NCBI RefSeq assembly: GCF_036227125.1
Contig: NZ_CP109435.1
Location: 2,170,001 to 2,234,000 of the forward strand
Direction of reading: 5' to 3'
Length of the DNA stretch: 64,000 nucleotides
Source of the DNA: Streptomyces sp. NBC_01485
Lineage (GTDB): Bacteria > Actinomycetota > Actinomycetes > Streptomycetales > Streptomycetaceae
Shown: positions 15,731 through 23,840 of the stretch, piece by piece
How the letters are laid out: each line of letters opens with the position of its first letter
Numbering within the stretch: the first letter of the stretch is position 1
Position numbers and translations under genes: made by a program
The notes under the pieces: generated by a model
Seen by the model: only the letters and a program-made list of their open reading frames with translations
The model's database searches: none
What the model was told of the DNA's origin: nothing

Positions 15731-16126
15731 GAGGGAAACCTAACCGGCGGGAGGGCGCGGAGGCCAACCCACACAGCGGTGTCTCAGGGAGCGAGCCGGG
15801 GGCCCCGCAGGCCCCCGCCGGCCTCGCACGTTCCCCTCAGGAGCACCCGAGATCACAGGAACCTCGAGAACCACGAGAGCCACGAGAGCCACGGGGACCT
15901 CGCGCAGCACGAAAGCCACGAGATCCGACCGCCGGTGAGCATCCGGGCCCCAACGATGCGTATACACGCATAGCAGCACACATGAGTCGCGGATTCGAAA
16001 GCGTTATGGAAAGCCCTCGCCCAAACGGATGAACGCGGGCCACAGGTTCCACTACTGTTTCACCGTTCACACACCGGGCCATCGCAGCCGCGGCAGCCGC
16101 CAGGGGTGCCGCTGGAGGAACAGCGC
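15731..16126. other. Intergenic region with direct repeats and a 16-bp hyphenated palindrome
   Basis: This is 396 bp between divergent dapD and the AbfB-domain gene. A low-complexity stretch at about 15868-15925 repeats ACGAGAGCC/ACGAGA-type units at least four times. ATGCGT-ATAC-ACGCAT at 15956-15971 is a hyphenated palindrome of operator size. No gene is supported. Confidence 0.6.
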
Positions 16127-16975
16127 ATGCCAGAAAACAAGTCCCGGCCGTCCCAGGACCAACGCTGGGAGAACGGCTGGGCCCCGGACACCTCCCGGGC
16201 ACCCGGAACACGGCGCCTCTGGTTGGCCGGCGGCCTCGCCGTCGCCACCGTCTTGGCGTGCGTGACCGCAATCGCCCTCAACGACAAGCCCGTTGACAAG
16301 AAGACAGAAGCCCGTGAGGGACAGACGCTGTCGGACGACGAGACGGCGGGCGGCGGCCTGATCTCGTTCGCCACCCCCTCTCCGACCCCGTCGACGACAC
16401 CCGAGGGGGACGACAAGGGCACGCCCGCATCCGCGTCCGTGTCCGCGTCGCCGCAGGCCCCCTCCTCCCCCAGGCCGCAGGGCAGTTCGGCTCCGCACAC
16501 CCCGGCCAAGCCCTCCGCGTCACCGACGAAGAAGCCCACCCGACCCAAGCCGACCAGCTACAAGCGGTCGGTCCGCTCGGTCAACTACCCGGACCGCTAC
16601 TGGCATGTGAGTGGCGGCCTGGTGAAACTCGACCCGGTGCGCGGCTCGGAGTCCCGTGCGGACTCCACCTTCACCGTGGTCAAGGGCCTGGCGGACAGCT
16701 CCTGTTACTCCTTCGTCACGGCCGGCGGCAGCTATCTGCGTCACTACAACTTCGTGCTGCGCGCCGACCGCAACGACGGCAAGGCCGTCTTCAAGAAGGA
16801 CGCCACCTTCTGCTCCCGCGCCTCCGGCTTCTCCGGCGCGGTCATGCTGGAGTCGGTGAACTACCCCGGCCGGTACCTGCGGCACAAGGACTTCCAGCTC
16901 CGCCTGGACCCGTACCAGTACGACAGCCAGTACGCCTCCGACTCGGCGTTCCGGGTCGTCAACGCACTGTCGTAG
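16127..16975 (+). CDS. Membrane-anchored AbfB-domain (CBM42-like) protein
   Basis: This is a 282-aa protein starting at MPENKSRPSQDQRW. ATG 16127 has a GGAGGAA site 7 nt upstream. A short cytoplasmic N-terminus is followed by one membrane helix (LWLAGGLAVATVLACVTAIAL, about residues 37-57). A Ser/Pro/Thr-rich extracellular stalk follows (about 80-145), then a beta-trefoil AbfB domain (about 146-282) with repeated VNYPDRYW/YLRHYNFVLR and VNYPGRYLRHKDFQLRLD motifs and paired cysteines. AbfB modules bind arabinofuranose side chains of hemicellulose. There is no catalytic domain, so it probably acts as a surface carbohydrate-binding or sensing protein. The gene is monocistronic with a strong terminator behind it. 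Confidence 0.85.
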   Translation: MPENKSRPSQDQRWENGWAPDTSRAPGTRRLWLAGGLAVATVLACVTAIALNDKPVDKKTEAREGQTLSDDETAGGGLISFATPSPTPSTTPEGDDKGTPASASVSASPQAPSSPRPQGSSAPHTPAKPSASPTKKPTRPKPTSYKRSVRSVNYPDRYWHVSGGLVKLDPVRGSESRADSTFTVVKGLADSSCYSFVTAGGSYLRHYNFVLRADRNDGKAVFKKDATFCSRASGFSGAVMLESVNYPGRYLRHKDFQLRLDPYQYDSQYASDSAFRVVNALS

Positions 16976-17024
16976 GAAGCTCGGAAGCCCTGACACTCTG
17001 AAACACCCGGCAACTCTGAAACGC

Positions 17025-17064
17025 AGGAAAGCGGCGAGGTCCCCAGGGACCTCGCCGCTTTCCT
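17025..17064. terminator. Bidirectional terminator, 18-bp perfect stem
   Basis: AGGAAAGCGGCGAGGTCC (17025-17042) pairs with 17047-17064 around a CCAG loop. It lies between the convergent AbfB gene and the end of the suf operon and could end both. Confidence 0.9.
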
Positions 17065-17087
17065 GTGCTTCCGCCGGACGGCAGCTC

Positions 17088-17420
17088 TCAGACGTTGAAC
17101 CCGAGCGCCCGAAGCTGCTCGCGGCCGTCGTCCGTGATCTTGTCCGGGCCCCACGGCGGCATCCAGACCCAGTTGATCCGCAGCTCGTTGACCAGGCCGT
17201 CCGTGGCGGACTTCGCCTGGTCCTCGATGACGTCCGTCAGCGGGCAGGCCGCCGACGTCAGGGTCATGTCGATCGTCGCGATGTTCGCGTCGTCGATGTG
17301 AATGCCGTAGATCAGCCCGAGGTTGACGACGTCGATGCCCAGTTCGGGGTCGACGACGTCGTACAGCGCCTCGCGGACCTCTTCCTCCGAGGCCGGCTTC
17401 ATCTCAATGGTCTCGCTCAT
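17088..17420 (-). CDS. sufT: Metal-sulfur cluster assembly factor (SufT/MIP18, DUF59)
   Basis: This is a 110-aa protein starting MSETIEMKPASEEEVREALY. The DUF59 core has DPELGIDVVNLGLIYGI and the conserved TSAACPLTD with the functional cysteine (DMTLTSAACP). The family helps mature Fe-S proteins. ATG at 17420 overlaps the sufU stop (ATGA), so it is translationally coupled and last in the suf operon; the in-frame extension to 17501 would lie inside sufU and is rejected. It ends near the shared terminator at 17025-17064. Confidence 0.9.
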   Translation of the reverse strand: MSETIEMKPASEEEVREALYDVVDPELGIDVVNLGLIYGIHIDDANIATIDMTLTSAACPLTDVIEDQAKSATDGLVNELRINWVWMPPWGPDKITDDGREQLRALGFNV

Positions 17421-17884
17421 GCCGTCTTCCTTTCGGCGGCGTCCGAGCCCAGGGCCTGGACCGTCGCATCCTTCCACGCCATCCAGCTCAGCAGCGCGCA
17501 CTTCACCCGGGCCGGGTACTTGGAGACGCCGGCGAACGCGACCGCGTCCTCCAGCACCTCCTCCATCGCGTCGTCGGGCTCGATCTTCCCCTTGGACTGC
17601 ATCAGCTCCAGGAAGGTCTCCTGGATCTTCTGCGCCTCGGCGAGATCCTTGCCGACGAGGAGGTCGTTCAGCACGGAGGCCGACGCCTGGCTGATGGAGC
17701 AGCCCTGGCCCTCGTAGCTGACGTCCTCGATCTTCGTGCCGTCGTACTTCACACGCAGGGTGATCTCGTCGCCGCAGGTCGGGTTCACGTGGTGCACCTC
17801 GGCGTCGCCATCGCGCAGACCACGCCCGTGCGGGTGCTTGTAGTGGTCCAGGATGACTTCCTGGTACATCGAGTCCAGCTTCAT
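17417..17884 (-). CDS. sufU: SufU iron-sulfur cluster assembly / zinc-dependent sulfurtransferase
   Basis: This is a 155-aa protein starting MKLDSMYQEVILDHYKHP. Conserved residues are C37 and D39 (NPTCGDE), C62 (GQGCSISQAS) and C129 (RVKCALLSW), the zinc/cysteine set of SufU. In Gram-positives SufU accepts persulfide sulfur from SufS (established). The open frame extends to a TTG at 17899, but ATG 17884 fits family starts. sufS ends 19 bp upstream of it, and sufT overlaps its stop. Confidence 0.92.
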   Translation of the reverse strand: MKLDSMYQEVILDHYKHPHGRGLRDGDAEVHHVNPTCGDEITLRVKYDGTKIEDVSYEGQGCSISQASASVLNDLLVGKDLAEAQKIQETFLELMQSKGKIEPDDAMEEVLEDAVAFAGVSKYPARVKCALLSWMAWKDATVQALGSDAAERKTA

Positions 17885-17903
17885 GCGATCCCTCGCCAAC
17901 CCC

Positions 17904-19160
17904 TCAGCCGAAGAAGTTCCGTACGTGCTCCAGTCCGTCGACCAGAGCGTCGATCTCGGCCGGCGTGGAGTACAGATAGAACGACGCTCGCGTGGTCGCG
18001 GGAATTCCGTACCGCAGGCAGACCGGGCGGGCGCAGTGGTGGCCGACGCGGACCGCGATGCCCTGCTCGTCCAGCACCTGGCCCACGTCGTGCGGGTGGA
18101 TGTCGCCGAGCGTGAAGGAGATCGCCGCCCCCCGGTCCTCGGCCGTCGACGGGCCGATGATCCGCAGGTCGGGGACCTCGGTGAGCCGCTTCACCGCGTA
18201 CTCGGTGAGCGCGTGCTCATGGGCGAGGACCTTGTCCATGCCGATCGCGGAGAGGTAGTCGATCGCCGCTCCCAGGCCCACCGCCTGGGCGATCGGCGGG
18301 GTGCCCGCCTCGAACTTGTGGGGTGCCGGGGCGTACGTCGACGAGTGCATCGACACCGTCTCGATCATCTCGCCGCCGCCGAGGAACGGGGGAAGGTCCT
18401 CCAGCAGCTCCTGGCGGCCCCAGAGGACGCCGATGCCGGTCGGGCCGCACATCTTGTGGCCGGTGAAGGCCACGAAGTCGGCCTGGAGGGCCTGTACGTC
18501 CAGCGGCATGTGCGGCGCGGCCTGCGAGGCGTCGATCAGGACCAGGGCCCCGACCTCCTGCGCGCGGCGCACGATCTTCTCGACCGGGTTGACCGTGCCC
18601 AGGATGTTGGACACCAGCACGAAGGAGACGATCTTCGTCTTCTCGGTGATGACCTCGTCTATGTTCGACAGGTCGAGCCGGCCGTCGTCGGTCAGGCCGA
18701 ACCACTTCAGCTTCGCGCCCGTGCGCTGCGACAGCAGTTGCCACGGCACGATGTTGGAGTGGTGCTCCATCTCCGTGATGACGATCTCGGTCTCGTGGTC
18801 CACGCGGTAGGGCTCGTCGGCCCAGCCCAGCATGTTCGCCACGAGGTTCAGCGACTCGGAGGCGTTCTTGGTGAAGATGACCTCGTCGCGGCTGGGCGCG
18901 TTGATGAACGTCGCGACCTTGTCGCGCGCGCCCTCGTACAGCGCCGTGGCCTCCTCGGCGAGCACATGCACACCGCGGTGGACGTTGGCGTTGTAGCGCT
19001 CGTAGTACTCGTTCAGGGCGTCCAGCACCTGGCGCGGCTTCTGCGAGGTCGCCGCGTTGTCCAGGTACACGAGCTTCTTGCCGTCGTGGATCTGTCGGTC
19101 CAGGATCGGGAAGTCCTTGCGGATCGCCTCGGTGTCGAGGAGGCCCGGCAGCTGCGTCAC
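17904..19160 (-). CDS. sufS: Cysteine desulfurase SufS
   Basis: This 418-aa class V aminotransferase-fold PLP enzyme frees sulfur from cysteine for Fe-S assembly. The PLP lysine is K236 in FTGHKMCGP, and the persulfide cysteine is C376 in RVGHHCARPV. The short RVGHHCARP loop places it in group II (SufS/CsdA). GTG at 19160 overlaps the sufC stop (GTGA), so the genes are coupled. It partners with SufU downstream. Cytoplasmic. Confidence 0.95.
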   Translation of the reverse strand: MTQLPGLLDTEAIRKDFPILDRQIHDGKKLVYLDNAATSQKPRQVLDALNEYYERYNANVHRGVHVLAEEATALYEGARDKVATFINAPSRDEVIFTKNASESLNLVANMLGWADEPYRVDHETEIVITEMEHHSNIVPWQLLSQRTGAKLKWFGLTDDGRLDLSNIDEVITEKTKIVSFVLVSNILGTVNPVEKIVRRAQEVGALVLIDASQAAPHMPLDVQALQADFVAFTGHKMCGPTGIGVLWGRQELLEDLPPFLGGGEMIETVSMHSSTYAPAPHKFEAGTPPIAQAVGLGAAIDYLSAIGMDKVLAHEHALTEYAVKRLTEVPDLRIIGPSTAEDRGAAISFTLGDIHPHDVGQVLDEQGIAVRVGHHCARPVCLRYGIPATTRASFYLYSTPAEIDALVDGLEHVRNFFG

Positions 19161-19921
19161 GCTGATACGCCACCCTTCGTGTAAGCCTCGTAGCCCTCGT
19201 TCTCCAGCTTGTCGGCGAGTTCGGCGCCGCCGGACTCGGCGATCCGGCCGTCGGAGAAGACGTGCACGAAGTCGGGCTTGATGTAGCGGAGGATGCGCGT
19301 GTAGTGCGTGATCAGCAGGGTGCCGACCTCGCCGGTCTCGCGGACGCGGTTGACGCCCTCGGAGACGATGCGCAGGGCGTCGACGTCCAGACCGGAGTCC
19401 GTCTCGTCGAGGATCGCGACCTTCGGCCGCAGCAGCTCGAGCTGGAGGATCTCGTGGCGCTTCTTCTCGCCGCCGGAGAAGCCCTCGTTGACGTTGCGCT
19501 CGGCGAAGGCGGGGTCCATGTGGAGGCGCTGCATGGCCTCCTTGACCTCCTTCACCCAGGTGCGGAGCTTGGGGGCCTCGCCGCGGACGGCGGTGGCGGA
19601 GGTGCGCAGGAAGTTGGAGACCGAGACGCCGGGGATCTCGACCGGGTACTGCATCGCCAGGAACAGGCCCGCGCGGGCGCGCTCGTCGACGGACATCTCC
19701 AGGACGTTTTCGCCGTCGAGGGTGACGGTGCCGCTGGTGATCGTGTACTTGGGGTGGCCCGCGAGCGAGTAGGCGAGGGTCGACTTGCCGGAGCCGTTGG
19801 GGCCCATGATGGCGTGCGTCTCGCCCTGCTTCACGGTCAGGTCGACGCCCTTGAGGATCTCCTTCGTGGCGTTGTCGGCCTCGACGGTGACGTGCAGGTC
19901 GTGGATTTCAAGCGTTGCCAT
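19157..19921 (-). CDS. sufC: Fe-S cluster assembly ATPase SufC
   Basis: This 254-aa ABC-type ATPase is without membrane segments. Walker A is GPNGSGKST (about residue 39), the signature is FSGGEKKRHE and Walker B LLRPKVAILDETDSGLD, where the DETDSGLD form is specific to SufC. It works in the SufB2C2 / SufBCD scaffold. It is seven nucleotides downstream of the Rieske gene and overlaps sufS. ATG at 19921. Confidence 0.95.
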   Translation of the reverse strand: MATLEIHDLHVTVEADNATKEILKGVDLTVKQGETHAIMGPNGSGKSTLAYSLAGHPKYTITSGTVTLDGENVLEMSVDERARAGLFLAMQYPVEIPGVSVSNFLRTSATAVRGEAPKLRTWVKEVKEAMQRLHMDPAFAERNVNEGFSGGEKKRHEILQLELLRPKVAILDETDSGLDVDALRIVSEGVNRVRETGEVGTLLITHYTRILRYIKPDFVHVFSDGRIAESGGAELADKLENEGYEAYTKGGVSA

Positions 19922-19928
19922 GGGTGCC

Positions 19929-20261
19929 TCAGGACTCCTGGGTGAGGGAGACGAGCACGTCGTCCCCTTCGATCTTTACGGGATATACGGGGACGGGGCG
20001 CGTCGCGGGAAGGCCGGACGGCTTGCCGGTGCGCAGGTCGAAGCTGGAGCCGTGCAGCCAGCACTCGATCTGGCAGTCCTCCACCTCGCCCTCGGAGAGC
20101 GAGACGTTCGCGTGCGAGCAGATGTCGTGGATGGCGAACACCTCCCCCTCGGTACGGACGACCGAGACCGGCGTGCCGTCGAGTTCCACCCGCCTCGGGG
20201 TGTCCTCCTCGAGCTCGCTCAGCCCGCAGGCTCGAATGAATCGAGCACGGTCGTCGGCCAT
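19929..20261 (-). CDS. Rieske [2Fe-2S] ferredoxin within the suf operon
   Basis: This is a 110-aa protein. The Rieske ligands are C48-x-H50 (DICSHANV) and C67-x2-H70 (ECWLHGSSFD), with the DLRTGKPSGLPAT segment typical of oxygenase-type ferredoxins (BphF-like). It sits between sufD and sufC: its ATG shares the A of the sufD stop (TGATG), and sufC starts 7 nt after it. Known actinobacterial suf operons have the same gene at this place. The likely role is electron supply or cluster sensing during assembly, but this is inference. The protein is soluble. Confidence 0.92.
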   Translation of the reverse strand: MADDRARFIRACGLSELEEDTPRRVELDGTPVSVVRTEGEVFAIHDICSHANVSLSEGEVEDCQIECWLHGSSFDLRTGKPSGLPATRPVPVYPVKIEGDDVLVSLTQES

Positions 20262-21478
20262 CAGACGGTGGCCCCCAGCTCGGTCTCGATCCTGGCGAGC
20301 AGGCGCTCCTCGATGTCGTCGACACCGATCTGCTGGACCAGTTCGGCGAAGAAGCCGCGCACCACGAGGCGACGGGCCTCGTCAGCCGGGATGCCGCGGG
20401 CCATCAGGTAGAAGAGCTGCTCGTCGTCGAAGCGGCCGGTGGCGGAGGCGTGGCCGGCGCCGACGATCTCGCCGGTCTCGATCTCCAGGTTCGGCACGGA
20501 GTCGACCCGGGCGCCGTCGGTCAGCACCAGGTTGCGGTTCATCTCGTAGGTGTCGGTGCCCTCGGCGGCGGCCTCGATGAGCACGTCGCCGATCCACACC
20601 GCGTGCGCGGCCTCGCCCTGCAGCGCGCCCTTGTAGACGACGTTGGACTTGCAGTGCGGGACGTTGTGGTCGACCAGCAGGCGGTGCTCCTGGTGCTGGC
20701 CGGCGTCCGTGAAGTACAGGCCGAGCAGTTCGGCCTCGCCGCCGGGGCCGGCGTACGTCACGCGCGGGTGGAGGCGGACGAGGTCGCCGCCGAAGGTCAC
20801 GACGACCGACTTGAAGCTCGCGTCGCGCCCGATGAGGGTGTTGTGCTGGGCCACGTGCACGGCCTTGTCGTCCCAGTCCTGGATGGAGACGACGGTCAGC
20901 TTCGCGCCGTCCCCGAGGACGTATTCGACGTTGGCGGCGACGACGGCGTCACCGGTGTGGTCGAGGACGACGACGGCCTCGGCGAAGGCGCCCAGCTCGA
21001 TCACCTGGTGGGCGTAGGACACCCCGCCCTCGCCGTGCACCGCGACGCGGATCGGCTCGGTGAGCACCATGTCCTTGGGGACGGTGATCACGCCGGCCTT
21101 CTCGAACGCGGAGTACGCCTGGGCGGCGACCCGGTCCACGGGGGTGCCGGCCCTGCCGAGCCGGGCGTCGTCACGGTCGACGAGTTCGACGGTGACGCCC
21201 TCGGGGGCCTCGACGGCGACCTTGACGGCGCCGTCGGTCGCGGCGGCGGTGCCGTCGTGCAGCCCGCGCAGCCGCTCCAGCGGCGTGAACCGCCACTCCT
21301 CCTCGCGGCCGTGGGGGACCGGGAAGTCCGCCACGTCGAAGGACGGGGGCGCGCTCATGCGCGTGGCGACGGTCGACTCGGCGGCCACCGCGATCTGGCC
21401 CGCGGTGGTCGAGCCCGCGGGTGGGGGTCCCCCCGCCCGAGCGGATTCGAGGGTGGGGGAGTTCTGAGCCTCAGCCAT
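20261..21478 (-). CDS. sufD: Fe-S cluster assembly protein SufD (with repeat-encoded N-terminal insertion)
   Basis: This is a 405-aa protein. The C-terminal beta-helix core (VGAGHASATGRFDDEQLFYLMARGIP) is the SufBD family signature, and the N-terminal region has VPHGREEEWRFTPLERL. It forms the scaffold with SufB and SufC. Residues about 7-21 (SPTLESARAGGPPPA) are encoded by a short palindromic repeat at 21423-21461 whose relative also lies in pgi; from family knowledge the usual sequence runs directly from MAEAQN to GSTTAG. ATG at 21478, 58 bp after the sufB stop. Confidence 0.93.
   Translation of the reverse strand: MAEAQNSPTLESARAGGPPPAGSTTAGQIAVAAESTVATRMSAPPSFDVADFPVPHGREEEWRFTPLERLRGLHDGTAAATDGAVKVAVEAPEGVTVELVDRDDARLGRAGTPVDRVAAQAYSAFEKAGVITVPKDMVLTEPIRVAVHGEGGVSYAHQVIELGAFAEAVVVLDHTGDAVVAANVEYVLGDGAKLTVVSIQDWDDKAVHVAQHNTLIGRDASFKSVVVTFGGDLVRLHPRVTYAGPGGEAELLGLYFTDAGQHQEHRLLVDHNVPHCKSNVVYKGALQGEAAHAVWIGDVLIEAAAEGTDTYEMNRNLVLTDGARVDSVPNLEIETGEIVGAGHASATGRFDDEQLFYLMARGIPADEARRLVVRGFFAELVQQIGVDDIEERLLARIETELGATV
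21423..21461 (+). repeat. Short interspersed palindromic repeat inserted in sufD
   Basis: 39 bp of GGGGGTCCCCCCGCCCGAGC followed by GGATTCGAGGGTGGGGGAG. It aligns almost base for base with 41763-41802 (opposite strand) inside pgi, including the terminal GGGGG and GTGGGGGAG. It is read in frame near the SufD N-terminus. It resembles the REP-like elements scattered in Streptomyces genomes. Confidence 0.85.
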
Positions 21479-21536
21479 GGCTGTCGGTCTGCTCGCTTTC
21501 TTGCGTGAGTGGCTTGATGGGTGGGGCGGTTGGCGG

Positions 21537-22961
21537 TTAGCCGACCGCGCCTTCCATCTGGAGCTCGATCAGCCGGTTGAGCTCGAGGGCGTACTCCATG
21601 GGCAGCTCCTTCGCGATGGGCTCGACGAAGCCGCGCACGATCATCGCCATCGCCTCGAACTCGCTCAGACCACGGCTCATCAGGTAGAAGAGCTGGTCGT
21701 CGGAGACCTTGGAGACGGTGGCCTCGTGGCCCATGGACACGTCGTCCTCACGAACGTCCACGTAGGGGTACGTGTCGGAGCGGGAGATGGTGTCGACGAG
21801 CAGCGCGTCGCACAGCACGTTCGACTTGGAGCCGTGGGCGCCCTCGCCGATCTCGACGAGACCGCGGTAGGACGTACGACCGCCGCCGCGCGCCACCGAC
21901 TTGGAGACGATGTTGGAGGAGGTGTTCGGCGCCATGTGGACCATCTTGGAGCCGGCGTCCTGGTGCTGGCCCTCGCCCGCGAAGGCGATGGAGAGGGTCT
22001 CTCCCTTGGCGTGCTCGCCCATCAGGTAGACGGCCGGGTACTTCATCGTCACCTTGGAGCCGATGTTGCCGTCGATCCACTCCATGGTCGCGCCCTCGTA
22101 CGCCACGGCGCGCTTGGTGACCAGGTTGTAGACGTTGTTCGACCAGTTCTGGATGGTCGTGTAGCGGCAGCGGGCGCCCTTCTTCACGATGATCTCGACC
22201 ACCGCGGAGTGCAGGGAGTCCGAGGAGTAGATCGGCGCCGTACAACCCTCGACGTAGTGGACGTAGGCGCCCTCGTCGACGATGATCAGCGTCCGCTCGA
22301 ACTGGCCCATGTTCTCCGTGTTGATACGGAAGTAGGCCTGGAGCGGGATCTCGACGTGCACGCCCTTGGGGACGTAGATGAACGAGCCGCCGGACCACAC
22401 CGCGGTGTTCAGCGACGCGAACTTGTTGTCGCCGACCGGGATGACCGTGCCGAAGTACTCCTTGAAGAGCTCCGGGTGCTCCTTCAGCGCCGTGTCGGTG
22501 TCCATGAAGATGACACCCTGCGCCTCCAGCTCCTCGTTGATCTGGTGGTAGACGACCTCGGACTCGTACTGCGCGGCGACGCCGGCGACGAGGCGCTGCT
22601 TCTCCGCCTCCGGGATGCCGAGCTTGTCGTACGTGTTCTTGATGTCCTCGGGCAGGTCCTCCCAGGACTCCGCCTGCTTCTCCGTGGAACGCACGAAGTA
22701 CTTGATGTTGTCGAAGTCGATGCCGGAGAGGTCCGAGCCCCAGTTCGGCATGGGCTTCTTCTCGAACAGGCGCAGGCCCTTGAGGCGGAGCTTGGTCATC
22801 CACTCCGGCTCGGACTTCTTGCCGGAGATGTCGCGGACGACGTCCTCGTTGATGCCGCGCTTGGCAGAGGCACCGGCCACGTCGGAGTCGGCCCAGCCGT
22901 ATTCGTACGTGCCCAGACCCTCGAGCTCGGGGTGGGCGGTCTCCTCGATGGGGAGCGTCAT
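21537..22961 (-). CDS. sufB: Fe-S cluster assembly protein SufB
   Basis: This is a 474-aa protein from [17 protein letters not shown]. Landmarks are [61 protein letters not shown] with the conserved cysteine, and the C-terminal [22 protein letters not shown]. SufB is the main scaffold where the nascent cluster forms. The frame continues far upstream, but ATG 22961 overlaps the sufR stop (ATGA) and has GGGAGGAA upstream, so it is the start. Confidence 0.95.
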   Translation of the reverse strand: MTLPIEETAHPELEGLGTYEYGWADSDVAGASAKRGINEDVVRDISGKKSEPEWMTKLRLKGLRLFEKKPMPNWGSDLSGIDFDNIKYFVRSTEKQAESWEDLPEDIKNTYDKLGIPEAEKQRLVAGVAAQYESEVVYHQINEELEAQGVIFMDTDTALKEHPELFKEYFGTVIPVGDNKFASLNTAVWSGGSFIYVPKGVHVEIPLQAYFRINTENMGQFERTLIIVDEGAYVHYVEGCTAPIYSSDSLHSAVVEIIVKKGARCRYTTIQNWSNNVYNLVTKRAVAYEGATMEWIDGNIGSKVTMKYPAVYLMGEHAKGETLSIAFAGEGQHQDAGSKMVHMAPNTSSNIVSKSVARGGGRTSYRGLVEIGEGAHGSKSNVLCDALLVDTISRSDTYPYVDVREDDVSMGHEATVSKVSDDQLFYLMSRGLSEFEAMAMIVRGFVEPIAKELPMEYALELNRLIELQMEGAVG

Positions 22962-23680
22962 GCGGGGTTCCTCCCGGCGGTGCTTGCGGATGCGTGGTGG
23001 TTGGCTGTGGAAACTCTGGGGATGAACGTCGTGCACACGCCGTCGCCGTGGGCGATGGTCGCCAGCCGCTGGACGTGCGTGCCCAGCAGCTGGGAGAAGA
23101 CCTCGGTCTCCGCCTCGCAGAGCTGCGGGAACTCTTCCGCGACGTGGGCGACGGGGCAGTGGTGCTGGCACAGCTGCTCGCCGACCGGTGCGCTGCGCGC
23201 CGTGGCAGCGTACCCGTCCGCGCTCAGGGCCTTGGCGAGGGCTTCGGTCCGCTCCTCGGGGGCGGCGGCCTCCACCGCCTTGCGGTACTCGGCGGCCTGT
23301 CCGGCCATCCTGGCGCGCGCGAAGGCGACGACCGCCTCGTCCCCGCCGAAGCGTTCCTGGATGAAGCGCAGGGCGTCCGCGGCGAGCGTGTCGTAGGACT
23401 GGTCGAAGGCGTCACGGCCGCAGTCGGTGAGGACGAAGACCTTGGCGGGGCGTCCGCGCGTCCGCGCTCCGTACACCCGCTGCTCACGGGGCTCCACGAC
23501 ATCGTCGGCGACCAGTGCGTCGAGGTGGCGGCGGACGGCGGCGGGGGTGAGCCCGAGCCTTCCGGCCAGCTCGGTGACGGTCGACGGGCCGTGGTCCAGG
23601 ATGGACCGCGCGACACGGTTGCGCGTGGAGCGCTCACCGGTCGCGAGCTCCTCCTGCGGGGCCGCGCCAACGTTTTTCAC
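22958..23680 (-). CDS. sufR: SufR-type Fe-S-sensing repressor of the suf operon
   Basis: This is a 240-aa protein. The winged HTH is at about residues 23-85 ([25 protein letters not shown]). The C-terminal cluster region has [18 protein letters not shown] followed by a further Cys, which fits [4Fe-4S] binding. GTG 23680 is chosen over the in-frame 23716: a -35/-10 pair (23711-23716, 23687-23692) places the transcript start on that GTG (leaderless), and 23716 would fall within the -35 box. The stop overlaps sufB. In Streptomyces SufR with cluster represses the operon, and loss of cluster derepresses it (established for S. avermitilis). Confidence 0.9.
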   Translation of the reverse strand: MKNVGAAPQEELATGERSTRNRVARSILDHGPSTVTELAGRLGLTPAAVRRHLDALVADDVVEPREQRVYGARTRGRPAKVFVLTDCGRDAFDQSYDTLAADALRFIQERFGGDEAVVAFARARMAGQAAEYRKAVEAAAPEERTEALAKALSADGYAATARSAPVGEQLCQHHCPVAHVAEEFPQLCEAETEVFSQLLGTHVQRLATIAHGDGVCTTFIPRVSTANHHASASTAGRNPA

Positions 23681-23693
23681 AACGCCATTGTTG
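23680..23693 (-). promoter_or_regulatory. SufR operator CAAC-N6-GTTG overlapping the -10 and start site
   Basis: The minus strand reads CAACAATGGCGTTG. This matches the CAAC-N6-GTTG palindrome reported for Streptomyces SufR (from memory). It covers the -10 box and the transcription start, an ideal place for repression. Confidence 0.8.
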
Positions 23694-23716
23694 CGTAATT
23701 CCTCAGGGGCAGGCAA
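23687..23716 (-). promoter_or_regulatory. Leaderless promoter of the suf operon
   Basis: -35 TTGCCT (23716-23711), 18-nt spacer, -10 AACAAT (23692-23687). The predicted start is the G of the sufR GTG at 23680. The -35 is good and the -10 weak. Confidence 0.6.
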
Positions 23717-23751
23717 GCCGGGTCCTCGCCGCCCCGGGTGCGGTGCATCAC

Positions 23752-23765
23752 TTAGGTAAACCTAA
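23752..23765. promoter_or_regulatory. Palindrome TTAGGT-AA-ACCTAA upstream of sufR and aac
   Basis: Perfect 6-bp arms with a 2-bp centre lie in the divergent region between sufR and the AAC(3) gene. It shares TTAGG/CCTAA ends with DmdR/DtxR iron boxes but is 14 rather than 19 bp. The regulator is unknown. Confidence 0.5.
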
Positions 23766-23840
23766 TCTGACCTGCGGGAATGATCTTTGATCGATCAATT
23801 CGGTGGCACGGCGTGCGCTTCTCGGGGAGACTGCCCGACC

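Noticed and set aside
15740..15979. 79-aa minus-strand frame with MLLCVYTHRWGPD start
   Set aside because: Its Val/Leu/Ala-rich part comes from the CACGAGAGC repeats, it has no ribosome site and no coding bias.
23752..23765. DmdR/DtxR iron box
   Set aside because: The palindrome is 14 bp rather than the 19-bp iron box, so this regulator cannot be claimed; left as unassigned.
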